A DNA stretch of 13,066 nucleotides from contig DASTLT010000245.1 of assembly GCA_035714625.1 (NCBI GenBank), positions 1-13,066 on the forward strand. Reading direction: 5' to 3'. The position numbers and the translations under genes are program-made. This document shows, in pieces, positions 13,062-13,066 of the stretch; positions within the stretch are counted from its first letter, which is position 1; the number at the start of each line of letters is the position of its first letter. The notes below the pieces were generated by a model, which was given only the letters and a program-made list of their open reading frames with translations, was not told the DNA's origin and did not search any database. The DNA comes from GCA-003244245 sp035714625 (lineage in GTDB: Bacteria; Actinomycetota; Actinomycetes; Mycobacteriales; Pseudonocardiaceae).

Positions 13062-13066
13062 TCCGG

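Overview
This window comes from a high-GC actinobacterium. GC-rich third positions, GTG starts, Shine-Dalgarno (SD) sites, a CU044_2847/Trypco1-type gene, a coenzyme F420-type luciferase-like reductase and a Tex fragment all fit that group; I cannot name a genus. I saw no tRNA, rRNA, CRISPR array, transposase or integrase.

Left part (1-4588). At the left edge is the start of a minus-strand Trypco1-like gene (181 to <1). A plus-strand group follows: an isochorismatase-fold cysteine hydrolase (437-1099), an ATP-grasp ligase (1256-2545) and a CocE/NonD-type serine hydrolase (2564-4588). The last two are 18 bp apart and surely cotranscribed. An ATP-dependent carboxylate ligase beside two hydrolases of amide or ester bonds suggests a small pathway that makes and processes an amide or peptide-like compound; the substrate is unknown.

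Middle part (4589-9651). A strongly decayed tex gene (4636-5357) has had its middle and S1 domain deleted. It is convergent with a shortened F420-type oxidoreductase whose last third is not of that family (5423-6076, minus). Next on the minus strand are a two-helix membrane protein with a coiled-coil tail (6136-6663), and an alcohol/formaldehyde-type zinc dehydrogenase (8031-9215) followed by an APC permease (6762-8003), probably one operon. A FAD-binding dehydrogenase remnant (9314-9651) keeps its two ends but lacks most of its middle.

Right part (9708-13066). This is a compact type II restriction-modification locus: an XRE controller (10736-11023, minus) and a PD-(D/E)XK endonuclease (9708-10715, minus) form a C-R operon. 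A beta-class amino-methyltransferase (11142-12197, plus) diverges from it across an AT-rich, palindrome-bearing control region at 11030-11066. Beyond the methyltransferase lie about 350 bp with three perfect inverted repeats and no convincing gene, then a broken hicA-hicB toxin-antitoxin pair (12555-12911), and a strong SD at the very right edge that probably serves a gene outside the window.

The window mixes working operons with at least four damaged genes, flanking a restriction-modification cassette. This looks like an accessory, decaying region into which selfish or defensive modules have settled.
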